Assembly: GCA_021397835.1 (NCBI GenBank)
Contig: JAJFZO010000230.1
Location: 2,784,001-2,848,000, forward strand
DNA: 64,000 bases
From: Moringa oleifera
Lineage: Eukaryota > Streptophyta > Magnoliopsida > Brassicales > Moringaceae
Direction: 5' to 3'
The notes below the pieces were generated by a model, which saw only the letters and a list, made by a program, of their open reading frames with translations, ran no database searches and was not told where the DNA came from. The first letter of the stretch is position 1, and each line of letters starts with the position of its first letter. Shown piece by piece: positions 12,201 through 23,859 of the stretch. The position numbers and the translations under genes were made by a program.

Positions 12201-13740
12201 GATGTTTAAGGATTGGAAAACAAGGCCAACGACATTTCTTATGGTAAGAGTACAAAATACAGTCATTCTTTATAAAATTTCCACAAGTAAATGCCCATGT
12301 ATAATTGCTGTCTTGCTCTGTATCACTTCCTAATTGGGCAACCATGTGCCAATTATGTGACACTAGTTTTTGCTTGCATTTCCAATCTTTCTTTCAATGT
12401 TGTTTAAGAGAAATCTCAATGAGAACTGGTGTTTATTTTTAATTGTCCATATTAGTTATGGTATTTACATGCTACTGCAGATTAGGCTCGACGGTCGCGT
12501 TATTCAGACACTCTCATGCTACAACTTATACTCTTTCTATGCCTCTCCAAAGGCTGGAGTTCCGTGATTCAATCAGATTAGATCAACTTAAGGAAGAATT
12601 TGAAAATGTATGTCTTCCATTATGCCAGTGGTTATGATATATGTTAAAAGCTTGATGTTCCCTTTGCAAATGTTGGAATGTTCAATTTTTTGTTAAAGCT
12701 TAAGGAAGAATTTGTAAAATTTTGAACTGGAAGTGATCAGTTTCTTTTCCAATGCCATTCTAGGTTCACACAAAAGGAACTTTATTCTTCCAAGAGCTTG
12801 CAAACTCATTGAAGCAGATAAGATCTCAGTTCACTAGTTCAACTCTATTCCTCCAGGGGCAGCCAAAGAATTTATCAGAAATTGAGGAGATGTTGAAGCA
12901 AGAAAGTTGTGAGTTTGAGGTTAGTTTTCTCTTTGTGCTTGTTTCCATGATTTACCTGTATGAATTATGTGCTTCATGTTGAGTGCTTAGCAAGACAAGT
13001 GTGCTCATACACAAAATTGGTTGGTCGTTCACTCCTGTGAGGCACAGGAGACATTCTATTAAACCTTTTCTTCTGTTGTTCTGAATTGCTGGGCATCTCT
13101 AAACTTGGGAGCGTTTTATCTCTAGGAATGCTTGTTTTTTCATAACTATGGATATTTTCTAGGTTTTACTTTTGTTTGCTGATTGGGAAGTCCTGTAAAT
13201 GATACAGTGGCTGCTCAAGTGTTACAGTGGCTGCCATATTTGCTGCATTCTGCTTTATTATATACCCTAGCATACCTTTCCAGACACTATCAATTTTTTT
13301 TTTTTTATAAAATCATTTTATGTTTGGTATCACTGAATAAATAGGTAATCATTGAGAATGCTGTTGGGAAGAATAGCAATGCAGATGATGCTTTGTACAA
13401 ACTTCTCAGCCTAAACCGGTTGAGGTGGGAGCTCCTGCTTGAGTCATACATCTGGGTTGGTCGTCTGCATTCATTACCCAATCCGGCCGCAGTTGTAAAT
13501 GATGATACTGAGGATGCTGGAAGAAAAGCTGTCGGTGTTTTAAGCTCAGAGGCATCTACATTTGCTGGCCATCCACGATGGAACAATTATTCTTCACCTT
13601 CACGAGTGGTTGTGGATGCCATTTCGGGAAATCCGACAGATACCTATGAAGGATCTTCAGAGAGCTTACTTGGGGAAATTCGAATCTGTCAGTGGTTACA
13701 CTGCAGAGCACCTACCCGCAGCCTATCAACTAATCAGTGA
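9293..13740 (+). CDS. Open N-terminal half of the FAB1D-like gene (chaperonin-like and Cys-rich regions)
   Basis: Joining the first seven exons and the start of exon 8 (13345-13740) gives 2604 bp, exactly 868 codons including the stop, so about 867 residues. All seven splice junctions keep frame, which supports them. Residues about 46-75 form the acidic block, about 160-400 the TCP-1/Cpn60-like region (LVEKAISRDVQEY, LERVARCTG, ILLKGS), and about 475-640 the Cys-rich region ending GHSLDRDFLYFFG. After residue about 822 the frame leaves the family sequence and stops at 13738. If translated, the product would carry the regulatory and scaffolding part without kinase activity. Such a transcript would have several introns downstream of its stop and be a likely nonsense-mediated-decay target. 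Confidence 0.55.
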
Positions 13741-15143
13741 GGAAGGCTCAAGGCTGCATATCCCTCTGGGAGATGATAATTATATCGTGTCAGATCATGA
13801 GGGTGAACTCTCAAGCATAATTGCATGTGCTCTAGCCTTGTTGAAAGATCTACCTGCTTCTGCGGAACTTATTAATGATAACAGTATGCAAGAGAGTGGA
13901 ATGGCTACTAAGAGAATTCAGAGAGTCCAAAGTCTACCTCGAATGCCTACTACATCGTCCCTGCATTTTTCCCTTAACAGATCTTCTGATATGGATTCAG
14001 GTCAGGCTACAGGAAGGATTTCTTCAGATGATTCAGGCTTCTCCAGTGCTGGTGGGTTGAGTTTGTTGGATTCTCTGATGCCTCCAGAACGTCATAGCAT
14101 GGAAGTTTCTCTAGGGGCTGCAAAGTCACTGGGAAAGAGTAAATATTCAGTGAAATGTCTATATGCAAATCAGGTCCGTAATCTTCGAAATCGGTGTTGC
14201 TCCTCTGAATTTGATTATATTGCTTCCCTTTGCAGTTGTAGAAACCAGGATGCCAAAGGTGGGAAGAGCAAATCCTTTTTCACTAAAACACTTGATGACA
14301 GGTTGATCATAAAGGAAATTAAGAAAAGTGAGTGTGATTCATTTGAGAAGTTTGGTCCAAAGTATTTCAAGTACATGAATGAGTCATTTGAGTTGGGGAA
14401 CCAAACATGCCTTGCAAAAATTCTTGGGATTTATCAGGTTTTTACCTTTAATTAATTTCTCACGTTGAGTGACTTCACTTCTTTGTTCTTCCTCCGTAAT
14501 TAATGGTTGAATGTATTTGCAGGTAACTATAAGACAGTCAAAAAGTGGGAAAGAGATGAAGCATGATGTGATGGTAATGGAGAGTATTTTCTTCGGCCGA
14601 AACATCACTCGTCGCTATGATCTTAAAGGGTCTCTACATGCTCGATTCAATTCAGCTGATGATGGTTCCGGAGAGATTCTGTTCGATCAGAACTTTGTCA
14701 GTGACATGAACTCTTCTCCATTGTATGTTAGTAATGCTTCTAAGCGTCTGTTGGAACGGGCTGTTTGGAACGACACCACTTTCCTCAATGTGAGCTTTCT
14801 TTTTTCTCTCTTCCCTTGACCCCTACTTCTTTCCAAATTTTAACATGAACATCATATTGATCTCTACCATTATCATCTTTATTTGCAGTCAATCAATGTT
14901 ATGAATTACTCTTTACTTGTGGGAGTGAATGCGGAGCGGCATGAGCTTGTATGTGGAATTATTGATTATCTGAGGCAGTATACTTGGGAGAAGCAGCTGG
15001 AGACATGGGTTAAGTCTTTGTTTATGGTTCCTAAGAATGTTTTGCCAACTGTGATCCCTCCCACGTTGTACAAGAAACGATTCAGAAAGTTCATATCAAC
15101 CTACTTCTTGAGTGTCCCGGATCAATTATCTCAATCTGAGTAG
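13600..15143 (+). pseudogene. Out-of-frame PIP kinase half of the FAB1D-like gene
   Basis: From about 13601 the family sequence continues in the +1 frame (WLWMPFREIRQIPMKDLQ...) through 14437, then in exons 14523-14789 and 14889-15143. Conserved pieces seen: LIIKEIKKSE (ATP-site lysine), FFGRNITRRYDLKGSLHARFN, ERAVWNDTTFLN, and CGIIDYLRQYTWEKQLETWVK. The motif before LLVGV reads MNYSLL where the copy at 62330 and the family have MDYSLL. The protein ends VPDQLSQSE, whereas the minus copy continues with about 29 more residues including a CELCG motif; here the CELCG section is deleted and a TCG codon has become TAG. Confidence 0.7.
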
Positions 15144-17530
15144 CAAATTCAAAGGGGCACAAACCGGTTTTGCTCCTTGGGTCTTTATGTTTGGTTCATT
15201 TCTGCTAATTGGTATAGTACTCTTGCTTTTGATTGACATGGTTGTTCAATAAACATGTGATTACCATGTTGTTTTGTTGGAAGTACACAATGCTTTCAGG
15301 CACATGTTATAAGCTATATCAGAAACTTGCTTCATTTGCTTTGCACCTGCATGCAATGCGGTAAGGTCCAGGCAAAATGCACACTAGCTAGGTTGGTATT
15401 CAACACTATTGAAGCTGTAACATGGTTTTCCATATTCGCCAAACTCACTCATAATATTCAAAATCACAGTTATTTGCTACTGGGACTCATTTAACATTTG
15501 ACTTCTCTGCTAGCTGCAAATACTTTCAAACCTGAAATTTGGTTGTGGCTGGTATATTCGTAAAACGGGTTTTCGGTAGTCTAATAGGTGCTTCAATAGG
15601 ATTACTGAGGGGTTTTGATGTTTGTTGCATACATAAAATGATTTTGGATATGCAATTTGAGATTCGACTCAAGCGATTTCGTTGCAGGCCGTTATAGGTT
15701 TCGTGGGTGAAAATTTCTAGGTAATTCCGGATTGGTAACAATCACTGGGTCTTGTCGAGGTTTTCTACATTGATTCTGGAACTTGATTTTCATGCTTGTG
15801 GGGTGCATTGTGTGGAGGATCCGAGTATCCAGGTCTAGTTTGGGTTTCATGTAAGGGTTTGCAATGGCTCCTATAACATTTGAATACACATGTATGTAAC
15901 CCAGCATTGGTTATCTCGTGTGAGGTGTTATAATCAAGTTTTCTTGTAACAAAGCCAAAAATTTTCATTTAATTGATGGAATGAATTCCATGCAATAGAC
16001 TTAATGTATTTCGTGTAATGATTAATGAAATCAGTGTAACAGATTGAATGAAATTCATGTGGCAGAATCTAGGCGACAAATTTGGTGTAAAAATGCAGTA
16101 GTCATTCTGTGCAAACAATATTATTTTGTCCGTGTAAAGTCATTAACGTTTCAACGTTTCTGTGGAACGATCGTTAATGTTTCCATGTAACTTAATATAA
16201 GTTCCCATCTAACGTTATAGACCTTTCTATATAGCAAACTTACCCGAGTGTACGTGTGAAGTTATCCCATCTGTGTTACCTAAAATGTGTTGAACTGAAA
16301 TGAATAATGTCGAACAAAACTTTATGATGTGGACTCAAAAATTATTCTGAGTGTTGGATCAAACTCAACCTAATTGCATAAGATGATTGTAATTGAGTCA
16401 AATCTCATAACTCATGCCTTAAAATGCATTAACATTAACTCCTTACTCAGAAATTGTTGTAGAATAGAAAGCAGCATCACTAGTTGGACTTTGAAGATTC
16501 CAAAATATCAATGAGTCGATGGCACAATCACTGTCCTTTCACACGTGAAATGTTCGAAGACTGTCAAAAACTCAAGCCAGAAAATATCTATGATGGTGAG
16601 AATGCAATTGGAAGGTTCCAACAGAGTTTGCTTTAGTCATTTCATGGACATGGATGTGAAGATCACGTTCAATGGGCAGATTGTCCATCAACTCCTACTA
16701 AGAGAGGTCATATAGGATCCACGTTCTTATTTAGGAGACATCCACATTTATCATTGTGGACTTTTGCCTGATAAATGGACTAAAATTTGGTGGCTGGCCT
16801 TTGATGGTAAGTCTTCTTATTATTATTATTATTTTTTTTTTGGGAACAATTGCATGCATTCCTGGAGTCCCCATAATGTAATATGTGTGACTGACACGTT
16901 GTCCAAATTTAGATTTTCGAGATCATGCATCAGTTGGCACGGTGTGAGGTAGATTGTGACAACCCGACTGTTAGGCCTCGATTACTCCAATGGAAATTTG
17001 CAAAGCATCTACTCGTGAAGAACTTCGTGCTTACTTCACAACAAAGGCATTTATGCTTGCGTTTTTCTTGCATGATGCTATTGCAATTACTCTTTTTATG
17101 TTTCATTGTTCGAGTGCACGTTTTTTTTTTTTTTCCCATGGAAAGATGTAAGCAGAGCCTAGTCTCATCCCTATTAAGGTAGAGTAACAAATGTGGTACT
17201 ACAACTGGGTAGACAACGCGATCATGCCTCTACTCCCTATTGAGACAAGGATAAATCACCACTAAAACCTGACAATACAAGGTGCAGGCTGAGAGGTTGG
17301 TCGCTATGTCATCGAATGATGGTCAACCCGAAAGGCTATGTGATGAGAGGGGGCTGAGCCACGTAGTCGATGCATTGAATTTCTGACGCAAACCAAAGAC
17401 AAAGAGGCATAAAAAGGTATCAAATGAGAATCGGAAAGATAATGTGCATGATGGGAGTGCTTAGACACAAAATTGTTTGGTCATTAGTTGCTCAGACACA
17501 AAATGATTTGGCCACAATCATTCAGGTGAT
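15144..17530. other. 3' flank and unassigned sequence between FAB1D copies
   Basis: The first few hundred bases are probably 3' UTR of the + copy. Further on there is no gene I recognise. A short frame from 16511 (MSRWHNHCPFTREMFEDCQ...) stops after about 40 codons and continues after the stop for another 25, which suggests a broken exon of unknown family. The stretch 16920-17420 is compositionally richer in GC and not identified. Confidence 0.45.
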
Positions 17531-17539
17531 GATAGTTGT

Positions 17540-18145
17540 GGAGCAGATAACAGTTTCTCCTTCTGGCCATCCACAGTTAAACAATTTCTCTTCACCTTCA
17601 GATGAATGGTGGTGGATGCCATTTCGAAAAATCCGACAGACACCTATGAAGAATATTCAGAGAGCTTACACGGCGAAATTTGAATCTGTCAGTGGTTACG
17701 CTGCAGGGCACCTACCGACAGCCTATCAACTAATTAGTGAGGAAGACCCAAGGCTACATGTCCCTCTGGGCGATGATAGTTGCACTGTGTCGGATTATGA
17801 GGGTGAACTCTCATATAATTCAATGTGCTCTAGCCTTGTTGAAATATTCGCCTGGTTCTGTAGAAGTTAGTAATGATGACAGTACGTGAGAGAGTAGAAT
17901 ACCTATTATATTTGTCACTTGATGGATCTTCTGACTCGGATTCACTCCAGCATACAGTAAGCATTTTTTTAGATGATTCAAGCTTCTCCAGTTCTGGTGG
18001 GCTGAGCTTGTTGGATTCTCTTAGGTCTCCATAAGGTCATAACATTGAAGTTTCTCTAGGGGCTGCAAAGTCACTGGGAAAGTGTAAACATTATATTGAT
18101 CTCTGACATTATCATGTTTATTTGCAGTCAATAAATATCTCGGCC
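17540..18145 (+). pseudogene. FAB1D exon 8 to exon 10 fragment, decayed
   Basis: Bases from about 17560 match exon 8 of the FAB1D-like gene (SSPSDEWWWMPFRKIRQTPM, KFESVSGYAAGHLPTAYQLI, VPLGDDSCTVSDYEGELS), then decay with a frameshift near 17815 and an in-frame TAA after SLRSP at about 18030. Near 18085 the sequence jumps from mid exon 8 (GAAKSLGK) straight to the end of the last intron, including TTTATTTGCAGTCAATAAAT at the exon 10 acceptor. Retained intron sequence shows that this came from DNA-level duplication, not from a reverse-transcribed mRNA. It keeps the ancestral GATGAATGG at the place where the + gene lost two bases, and shares single residues with both other copies. Confidence 0.85.
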
Positions 18146-18177
18146 ATGCGCAATCCTAATTCAATTTCCCCAAAAAA

Positions 18178-18290
18178 AAAATCATTTAAAAGTATTTATT
18201 CCTCTTGGGTATTGCAGGTCCAATGAAACGGAAGTAAAAAAAGAAATAAAAAATCATTTAAAAGTGTTTATTCCTCTCGGGAGTGTTCTA
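18178..18290. repeat. Short direct duplication
   Basis: A segment containing AATCATTTAAAAGT followed by TTTATTCCTCT occurs at about 18180-18220 and again at about 18250-18288, about 69 bp apart, at the broken 3' edge of the FAB1D fragment. Confidence 0.6.
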
Positions 18291-18299
18291 AAAGCTGCA

Positions 18300-20085
18300 A
18301 GCTCACAGCATCGAAGATGCTGCGTCGTTAGATTTGTTTTGTTTCTACTAATTAGTATTATGCATTTTTCACAGGTTGTTTTGGATCACATAGTCAAATG
18401 CAAGTGACACATAAAAGATGTGAATAAGGTTATGAAACATCCAAACATCTTCTTTCTAGATGATGTGGGATTCCTTGGCTTCTAGAATCATGAGATAAAA
18501 AAATAAATCGATCATAATTTAGTGTAATAAAAAAATATTAAAAATTATCTACAATTTGAAATAATGAAAAAAAATCTTAAATCAATCATATTTTAAGTAA
18601 AACTGAATGGATATTATTTCTAAGAAAAAATCTCTTCTTTGACTAACAATATCATTTTCATTTTGACTAGCAATGTCCTCAACATTTGCCTATAATCTTA
18701 TGAGGCCATTTTACTTTTCATGGCATTACAATAAAGATCTCAAGGGTAGATCATGAAGCTTAATATATATAAGCACAAACCAAAACCCATGGTGTTTCTT
18801 ATAACCAAGCAGACATTCATCTTACAATTTACCAATTCCATGGATCAAGTGAGTTGTCGTCACAGAATCTTGGCAACAAAGCAATTCCATGTTCATCCTT
18901 TCAGCAAAATCCAAAATTTTAATCTTCCAAGAAGTGTAAACCTTGACCATATTGAAATCTCAAGTCACTGCCAGTTTATGTGTCGGTTACCTTAATTACT
19001 CCATCATTCTTCTTTTTCGTTTAGGAATTCTGAGGAATCTAAATTAAAAATTGATAAATTTTAATTGTACATTATCTGGTTTTCAATTCCTCAAAATGAT
19101 AAATTTAATTTTGATAATTGTCCACAGTGTTAAATCCTAAGAACCCTAATAACGATTAATAAAATTTGCTCATTGTCGTTCCCTTTTACAGATTAATAAA
19201 ATTCTGAACATTCGTTAAGATTTTCGGGGCAGGCTTGTAGTATAGATGATTCGAGTTGGTAGATGATCACACAGCAAAGAGGGGAGAATTCCCAAGCTTT
19301 CTTGAACAAACTTGTCTTTCATATGATTCGCAATATTAATTTGTTTTATATTCTCCATTTTCATTGCTCCACCAGGCATCTCTCCATTTCAATCATTATC
19401 AAATTAAAAATAATGAATAACTAGGGTGATTCCAAAAAATTTAGTTAGGGTGGACTAACATTTTTTTTTTTTTGGGCCACTTATACAAAAGACATTTTAT
19501 TTTAAAACAAATATGCATTTCAATAAAAATAATATATTTTAAAATCAAAATTATTTAAAATCTTAAATTATGTTTTTGTTTTCATACGAATTTTGATATT
19601 TAAATCGTGATAAATCAAATTTTGAATTATCAATGTGGATCAAATTGAATTTTATCAAAGTAGTTATAAATTAGAGATTATAAATTAAAGATTTTAAATT
19701 AAAGACTTTATGTAATAATTTTTGTTTAACACTTTTTGAATATGTAAAAAAATGTTCGAGCTATCATTATAAAAAAATAAATGTTTTTAAAAATAAAAAT
19801 ATTTTAAAAAATTTATATTATAAAAATAAAAAAAATAACTTCAGAGTCAAAAATTATTCAAATTTATGAATGAATTCGAAAAGAAGGGTATAATTAATTT
19901 AAATTATTTTTAAATATTTTAATAATAAAAAATATCTTTAATTTTTTAAAATCATTTAAATTAAAATTTAATTTGATTCAAATTAATAGTTTAAGGTTTG
20001 ATTTATTATTTTTTAAATATTACAGTTTACTTGATACTATAGGATGTAGTTTAAGATCTTATATAATTTTTATTCTATTTTTTAA
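18300..20085. other. AT-rich spacer with a foldback-MITE arm
   Basis: No gene seen. About 19590-19785 resembles one arm of the foldback family seen at 44555-45048 (GATAAATCAAATTTTGAATT, then a later ATGTTCGAGCTATCATTATA). The rest is low-complexity AT. Confidence 0.4.
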
Positions 20086-20089
20086 AAAA

Positions 20090-21765
20090 TTATTATTAAT
20101 AAATTTAAATTTTGTGAGTGAGATATGTACTATTAAATTCATCAATAATAGATTTTTTTAATAATTGAATCAATAATTTTTTAAAATATAAATGATTATA
20201 TAATCTGAAAAAATCATTGTCCATTCTGGTACAAAGTTTTTTGATAAATTCTATAACTAAAAATATTATATTAAAGATAAACTGCATTAACAGAAATATA
20301 TAAAAATATATAAAGCTTCTCAAAGTAGTTACTTTTCTAATTTCAATTTTCAACTTAAAACGCTTTTAGATAAGGTGATCTCTTTGCCATTTAGTATCTA
20401 ATAAGAGTTTTTAAGTATTTTTTAATTTATCTCGAACTTTTATCTTCGATCAATATTATTATTACTGTTATTGTATATGATAGATTTAAGTATTGCCTTA
20501 TCATTAAATGCGCAACTAAATTCATTTTGAAGAATTCTTACTCTCATTTATATATGCGAGGTATATATAAGATTTTAAATATATATTAGCAATCAATTAT
20601 ATAAAAATTTAAAATGAATCATATTTCTAGAAAAGTTAAGTGTGAAAATAATAGCATTCAATTTTATTATTATAGTATCTTTACTTAATTAAACAAAAAA
20701 CAGATACAAGCTTTAACAATTTATAAAAAATAGCTAAAATTTATGAAAATATTAATAAAATAAATCTTGTTAAGTTTATGTAAAAAATGTTTGTTAAAAA
20801 AAAAATCACCCCGAGCGATAGCTTGGGATAGCCCTCATATAGATCCGCCTTGCAAGCAACAAACAAACACACACATACATATACACACACATATATATAT
20901 ATATACACACGCACATATATATATTTAAAATTTTTATTTAAGATGGGTTAAGAAAATTTCACAAAAAATATAATTAATTTTAAATCAAAAATACTTTTTT
21001 AAATATATTCATAAATCTAATTTTTATTTTAATATTTTAAACTACTTAAGCTCATCAATAATAGAATGTATTTCAATTAATGAACCAACAATATATTTTT
21101 TAAAATATGAGAAATCATATGATCAATAAATAAAATCATCATTCATCTTATTGTGAAAATAAATTTGAATAAATTTTATAATTAAAAATAACTTTATTAA
21201 ATTTAAACCGTATTGAAAAAGATGATATAGGCTGGACTCGATAGCTAATTTCATCAATTCCAATTTTTTACCCAAAAAAATTACCTAAAATGATTAATTT
21301 TTTGTCACTTAGTATTCGTCAAAGCTTCTAAGTGCCTTTAAACACTTCATTATATTGTTGTTGCTTTAAGAAGGAATATTCATATATCTCAATCATCTGT
21401 GTATGGTGTATCAGCTTACTTAATGTGTTTATATAAGCATCTATATAACTTTTACAAATGTAAATGTCTACATAGAACCAGTTTAATATAAATTTAAAAT
21501 AAAATAGAATTAAAAGAATCAAAATATATTTTAAAAAAATGATAGGCCTTTCAATTTTACTATCATAATCTTTTTACTTGATTAAACAAAAAAAAAAAGG
21601 AACTCATAATAAGATATTATTGTATATAAAAATTAAGAAAATACGTAAAAATGCTAAAATATATATTTTTAAAAAATATGTTTTTAAGTTTTCATTTAAA
21701 AAATGGAGAAACTACCCTAAGCTATATAACTCGGGGTAACGCCACATAGGCTTGTCCCTAACCAT
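20090..21765. repeat. Diverged tandem duplication of a ~0.9 kb AT-rich unit
   Basis: Two copies, about 20090-20855 and 20990-21765, line up with an offset of about 905-915 bp. Shared landmarks are TCATCAATAATAGA (20138 and 21053), AAATTCTATAACTAAAAATA against AAATTTTATAATTAAAAATA, TTTAGTATC against CTTAGTATTC, TTACTTAATTAAACAAAAAA against TTACTTGATTAAACAAAAAA, and a GC-rich tail ACCCCGAGCGATAGCTTGGG against ACCCTAAGCTATATAACTCG. No coding content is apparent. The common tail suggests a repeat element with a defined end, duplicated in tandem long ago. Confidence 0.6.
20860..20930. repeat. CA/TA dinucleotide microsatellite
   Basis: A mixed (CA)n/(TA)n tract interrupted by a few bases, between the two tandem copies. 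Confidence 0.8.
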
Positions 21766-21769
21766 ATAT

Positions 21770-23430
21770 ATATTAATATAATATAACATATATATATATA
21801 TATTGAACATATATTAATGAAATTGTAGTAGAAATATTTTAAATGCATGTATAAAAACACAGTAAATTTAAATAATTATATTTAAGAAATATTAAAAATT
21901 AAAATAATAATGTTTGGATCACTAAAAAATGAGCGTACATGCCTAATCACTCATTAATTATATGCATTATTTAATTTTATTGTTTAAACAAATAAATAAT
22001 TTAAATAAAAATTAATATTACTTATTTCATTGATATATATATATATTAATATTTATCATTTTTTAAATTTTAATAATTTTAGTTAAAAAGAGCTTATTAG
22101 AAAGAAAAAAATTACATAAGGTTATACCATTGACGTAATTTATTTGCATATAAATCAAATTATGACATTTGCGAAACTATAAGGCGTGATCAACTTTTAG
22201 TTTAATTAAAAGTATTATAACGCTTAAATAATTGCTATATTTAATCATGATATAACTAGTTTTATTTTATTAACTTATTTTGAATGCTATATCAACCTAA
22301 TTTTGTCTTAAAATCTTAATATGACTTTTTTCTTTTATTTAACAACAGATTAAGTTATTTAAAGTTGACAAAACTAATAGTACGTAGAAGCTTGAATGTC
22401 ATCCATTTTGATAAGGTTTATTTATTATCATGTAATATGATACTTATCAGTAATTAAAATATATAAAAACTTTGAATTGATGTATTTATTTGTTTATTAG
22501 GTGATATAAGAGTCATTTTCTCCTGGGCACATCAAAGCTTAATCAATGAAGCACACCACACCTGATTGGCTAAATGGCAAATCGATCAAATTTAAAAATT
22601 TTAATTTTTTAAAAAATTTAAAAGTAATATAAAAAAATAAAAATATTCTAAAGTTTACAGGTGAAAATTAGGATTTCACTTTATTCATGTTTTATAACAC
22701 TGATAAAATGATAGTGACTTAGATGTTAGAACATGTTCTCTTAATTTTATAGTTCTTTCTCAGAGATTCACCCATGAAAGATGAAGAAGCAGCAATGATG
22801 GCAACAGTTAGACTGCTTGCAGAATATAATTAATCAACTTTAAGAAAAAGATATCAATATGAAAATTCGAAGCCAGAAAATGAATGACCTCTACCCTTAA
22901 TGTTAATTTTTTCTCTTTTATTGTTTTTAATTTTTTGCTATGCTTCTCTCTCTCTTTATTTTTATTTTTTATTCTTTTTTAAATATTTTTGAAAATCTAA
23001 TTAAATAAAATATTCAAATTATTTATTTAAAAATGAAAAGAAATTCTTTTTTTTCACATAGGAGTTTTGTTTTTTTTTTTGTTTTTTGGGTTTTAAATCA
23101 TAAGAAAAAAAAATGTGAATAAGCTGAGTCATAAAAGAGATTCTACTATTTGATCTTAATTTGTAATATATCATATATATATATATATATATATCTTACT
23201 CATGAAAAAAATAAAAATAGAAAAAAATTTGTTAGTTTGGTCTCAATCTCATCATATTTTAGCATTATGACACATAATATCAAATTAATAACAAAACACA
23301 AGAAAGAGTTTATTGGAATATAATTTAGCTTTAATTATTCGCTAAATACTTTGTTCTAAAATGGTATTAATCATGAAACCCTATTATTGCATTTATTCTT
23401 TAATAGAACAAACCCAAAAAGACCCAATAT
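21770..23430. other. AT-rich spacer
   Basis: No coding or structural feature recognised apart from an AT dinucleotide run at about 23171-23194. Confidence 0.5.
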
Positions 23431-23840
23431 AGATAATAATTGAGCTTGAGAAAGCCAAGTTGCTTCTTCATTTTTTCTTCTTATTCCTTTACATTATATG
23501 AAGGAAATAAGAATCCTTTGAATCATTGAATTCAACAGCCTATGGCAAAAATTTTCTTCTGTATCATCCTTATTCCTTCTTTCACTTCCTTAGCGTGACT
23601 TTCTTGTTATGGGTTCATGTGATGAAGTGATTTACTCGGGAAAAATTCTTATGCTTATGTGGGCATGGGTCACTTTAATTTCCAAAATCTAAAAATTGTT
23701 TACGCACATTACATGGCACTGTTTAAATACAGTGATACAACCAATAGGATGCTGATAGCTCGGCGTAGCCGATTTTAACTAATTTCCTCACTGCATTACA
23801 AGTCTTTATGCATGCTCTGATACCTCCCCTCCCTTTCAAG
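23430..23840 (-). mobile_element. Probable LTR-like sequence downstream of a retrotransposon relic
   Basis: On minus, a purine-rich tract AAAGGGAGGGGAGG at about 23828-23841, as expected for a polypurine tract, is followed by GTATCAGAGCATGC and a stretch with a TATA-like core inside CACTGTATTTAAACAGTG. This arrangement fits the 3' end of an LTR retrotransposon lying beside the copia fragment at 23860-24580. Terminal bases of the LTR and a second copy were not found, so the limits are guesses. Confidence 0.35.
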
Positions 23841-23859
23841 ACAGACCGGGAATGTCTTT

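Larger units (their letters stand above)
9293..15143 (+). pseudogene. FAB1D: FAB1D-like phosphatidylinositol-3-phosphate 5-kinase (PIKfyve/Fab1), frame broken
   Basis: The family converts PI(3)P to PI(3,5)P2 on endosomal and vacuolar membranes; the FAB1C/D type lacks the FYVE domain. Exons by GT-AG boundaries: 9293-9843, 10241-10385, 10465-10806, 11104-11655, 11776-12110, 12481-12607, 12764-12919, 13345-14437, 14523-14789 and 14889-15143. Order of domains: acidic N-terminus, chaperonin-like (TCP-1/Cpn60) region, Cys-rich conserved region with CxxC pairs, then PIP kinase domain with IIKEIK and YDLKGS. Summed exon length is 3823 bp, which leaves one base over a multiple of three; adding two lost bases gives about 1274 codons. 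The loss lies near 13600, seen by comparison with the related fragment at 17580-17640. Other decay marks are MNYSLL in place of MDYSLL and a shortened C-terminus. An assembly error or a kinase-less product cannot be excluded, but a decaying duplicate is the best reading. Confidence 0.8.

Noticed and set aside
13562..13740. Programmed ribosomal frameshift in FAB1D
   Set aside because: The two frames overlap by 179 bases, but the related fragment has a continuous frame with two extra bases at the break, and the + copy carries other damage. No frameshifting is known to me for this family.
16925..17190. Overlapping 85-86 codon open frames on both strands
   Set aside because: Neither gives a recognisable protein, both include simple T/A runs, and the region adjoins a decayed gene fragment.
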